Source of the DNA: Candidatus Moranbacteria bacterium CG_4_9_14_3_um_filter_42_9
GTDB lineage: Bacteria > Patescibacteriota > Minisyncoccia > Moranbacterales > UBA2206
DNA length: 5,484 bases
Direction of reading: 5' to 3'
Assembly: GCA_002790635.1 (NCBI GenBank)
Contig: PFVN01000021.1
Coordinates: 1 to 5,484 of the forward strand
The stretch's first letter is position 1; every line of letters begins with the position of its first letter. Positions 4,663 through 5,484 of this stretch are shown here, one piece after another. Position numbers and translations under genes: made by a program. The notes below the pieces were generated by a model. It was given only the letters and a program-made list of their open reading frames with translations. It was not told where the DNA came from and made no database searches.

Positions 4663-5304
4663 CTATTCGGACTTTGCGCCATTCTCCTTGGTAAATAGTT
4701 CCTTGAAATCATTAATTTGATCTTCATATATCCATATTACAGAACCATTTGCGCAAACCGCAACTCGCTCACTTCTAGGAATCTCTTTTGTTATAAGATT
4801 ACCTCGGAATTGAGTTTCCACAACATCCAAATGCACAATAGCAATCTCAGACTTAGATATTGCAACACTTTTTACAAAAAGCTGATAACCTGAGCCGGCA
4901 TCGCCAGAGCATGGAATTGCGCCTCTGTCCCCAAAACGTCTTATTAGCGGGTCTAATATAAACAAGCTTTTTTTATCTCCATATCCTAAACCTTCTAATT
5001 GCCAGGATAATTTGGCATTAGGATCTTTAAGTTTCTCTTTTTGGGTCACCTCATCATTTATTGCTTCAGTATGGAGTTCATCTATCACAGTAGTTTTACG
5101 TTTTCCAAATAATTTTTCAATTTTTGTTATTTCTTGATTTTTCCAAAGTGCGCTGCCTCCTGCCTCACGAATTGTGTTAATTGCATTTTTGGCTACAAAT
5201 CCGCCATCATCATCAACGTATTTATGTTGTTCCTCTTCTGGCAAATCTGAAACTTTTTTGTACTTTGGATCTTTCGGATCAAATTTTAGTTGCTCAATGC
5301 TCAT
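4663..5304 (-). CDS. Uncharacterised soluble protein (213 aa)
   Basis: I do not recognise this protein. It has no signal peptide and no membrane helix. The N-terminal 100 residues are charged and look partly disordered or helical (FDPKDPKYKKVSDLPEEEQ; then TKIEKLFGKRKTTVIDEL). The C-terminal half looks like a compact alpha/beta domain with strands such as SLFILDPLIRRFG, YQLFVKSVAIS, EIAIVHLDVVE, RVAVCANGSVIWIYED. It has two cysteines (C132, C184) that could be incidental. A GDAGSGY segment at 134-140 is glycine-rich but does not match a P-loop. The ATG at 5304 lacks a Shine-Dalgarno sequence; a TATAAT about 32 bp upstream could serve as its -10. It starts 32 bp after the NYN gene, so both may be co-transcribed. 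It looks more AT-rich than pnp, which could reflect weaker selection or transfer. Confidence 0.8.
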   Translation of the reverse strand: MSIEQLKFDPKDPKYKKVSDLPEEEQHKYVDDDGGFVAKNAINTIREAGGSALWKNQEITKIEKLFGKRKTTVIDELHTEAINDEVTQKEKLKDPNAKLSWQLEGLGYGDKKSLFILDPLIRRFGDRGAIPCSGDAGSGYQLFVKSVAISKSEIAIVHLDVVETQFRGNLITKEIPRSERVAVCANGSVIWIYEDQINDFKELFTKENGAKSE

Positions 5305-5335
5305 ATATTTTTTAATTACTGGATAGTCTAATTTT

Positions 5336-5341
5336 ATTATA
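5336..5341 (-). promoter_or_regulatory. Possible -10 element for the 213-aa protein gene
   Basis: A perfect TATAAT on the minus strand overlaps the stop codon of the upstream NYN gene and would give a leader of about 25 nt. No recognisable -35 lies 16-18 bp upstream, and the region is AT-rich, so this may be chance. Confidence 0.3.
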
Positions 5342-5484
5342 TTAAAAACTTCTTTTTGTTCTCGCTGATGTTAGTGAATTTGTCCACTTGCTCCACCAGT
5401 TTTTTGTTGGTGGATTCCAGGAAAGCGACGACTTCCACGCGGCAGCCGGTTGTGCTCTGGAGATATTCAACCAGCGGGAGATAG
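5337..5484 (-). CDS. NYN / LabA-like (DUF88-type) protein, C-terminal fragment
   Basis: Only the last 48 codons and the TAA (5337-5339) are inside the window; the start is beyond the right edge. The fragment reads YLPLVEYLQSTTGCRVEVVAF and then LESTNKKLVEQVDKFTNIS. This matches the end of NYN-domain proteins of the LabA/DUF88 group, in which an (S)DF.PLV.YL helix is followed by G..VEV.(S/A)F, a conserved S-T segment and a (D)xF helix. NYN domains belong to the PIN-like nuclease superfamily and members are proposed to cut RNA. The catalytic aspartates of the fold would lie mostly in the missing N-terminal part, so activity cannot be judged. A NYN protein near pnp is consistent with an RNA-processing neighbourhood, but the family is also simply common in Patescibacteria. 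Confidence 0.72.
   Translation of the reverse strand, partial: YLPLVEYLQSTTGCRVEVVAFLESTNKKLVEQVDKFTNISENKKKFLI

Overview
This window probably comes from a small-genome bacterium, most plausibly a member of the Candidate Phyla Radiation (Patescibacteria). That assignment is an inference. It rests on moderate-to-low G+C, AT-rich spacers, several starts without a Shine-Dalgarno sequence, a lineage-type single-pass membrane protein of unknown function, and a LabA-like NYN fragment. The genes read cleanly in the standard bacterial code. All supported genes lie on the minus strand, so the window reads right to left.

Layout in transcription order: (i) 5337-5484, the last 48 codons of a NYN/LabA-like (DUF88-type) protein that enters from the right edge; (ii) 4663-5304, a soluble 213-aa protein I do not recognise; (iii) 4485-4662, a leader with a -35-like TTGACA and a stem-loop ending 4 nt before the next start; (iv) 2367-4484, a complete pnp (polynucleotide phosphorylase, 705 aa) with its catalytic aspartates and its KH and S1 domains, followed by a 15-bp AT-rich terminator; (v) 1089-2252, a 387-aa protein with a disordered N-terminus, one membrane helix and an outer domain; (vi) about 430-1088, roughly 650 bp with no convincing protein gene; (vii) 1-318, the N-terminal 106 codons of a YraN/UPF0102 nuclease-fold protein, cut by the left edge and preceded by its own extended -10 promoter.

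Region (vi) is the most interesting part. On the minus strand it has a near-consensus sigma70-type promoter (TTGACT, 17 bp, TATAAT with an extended TG), then a run of consecutive perfect hairpins, an A-rich linker, a second good promoter (TTAACA, 17 bp, TAAAAT), a long-range inverted repeat, and a compound hairpin followed by T7-G-T5. This looks like a free-standing structured RNA gene, about 455 nt from the first promoter or 160 nt from the second. I cannot match it to tmRNA, RNase P, SRP or 6S RNA by their hallmark sequences. A perfect DnaA-box 9-mer lies at its upstream end.

Functionally, pnp (3'-5' RNA phosphorolysis) and the NYN protein (a family of putative RNases) both point to RNA metabolism. 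YraN belongs to the PD-(D/E)XK nuclease fold. The 213-aa and 387-aa proteins have no function that can be assigned from sequence.
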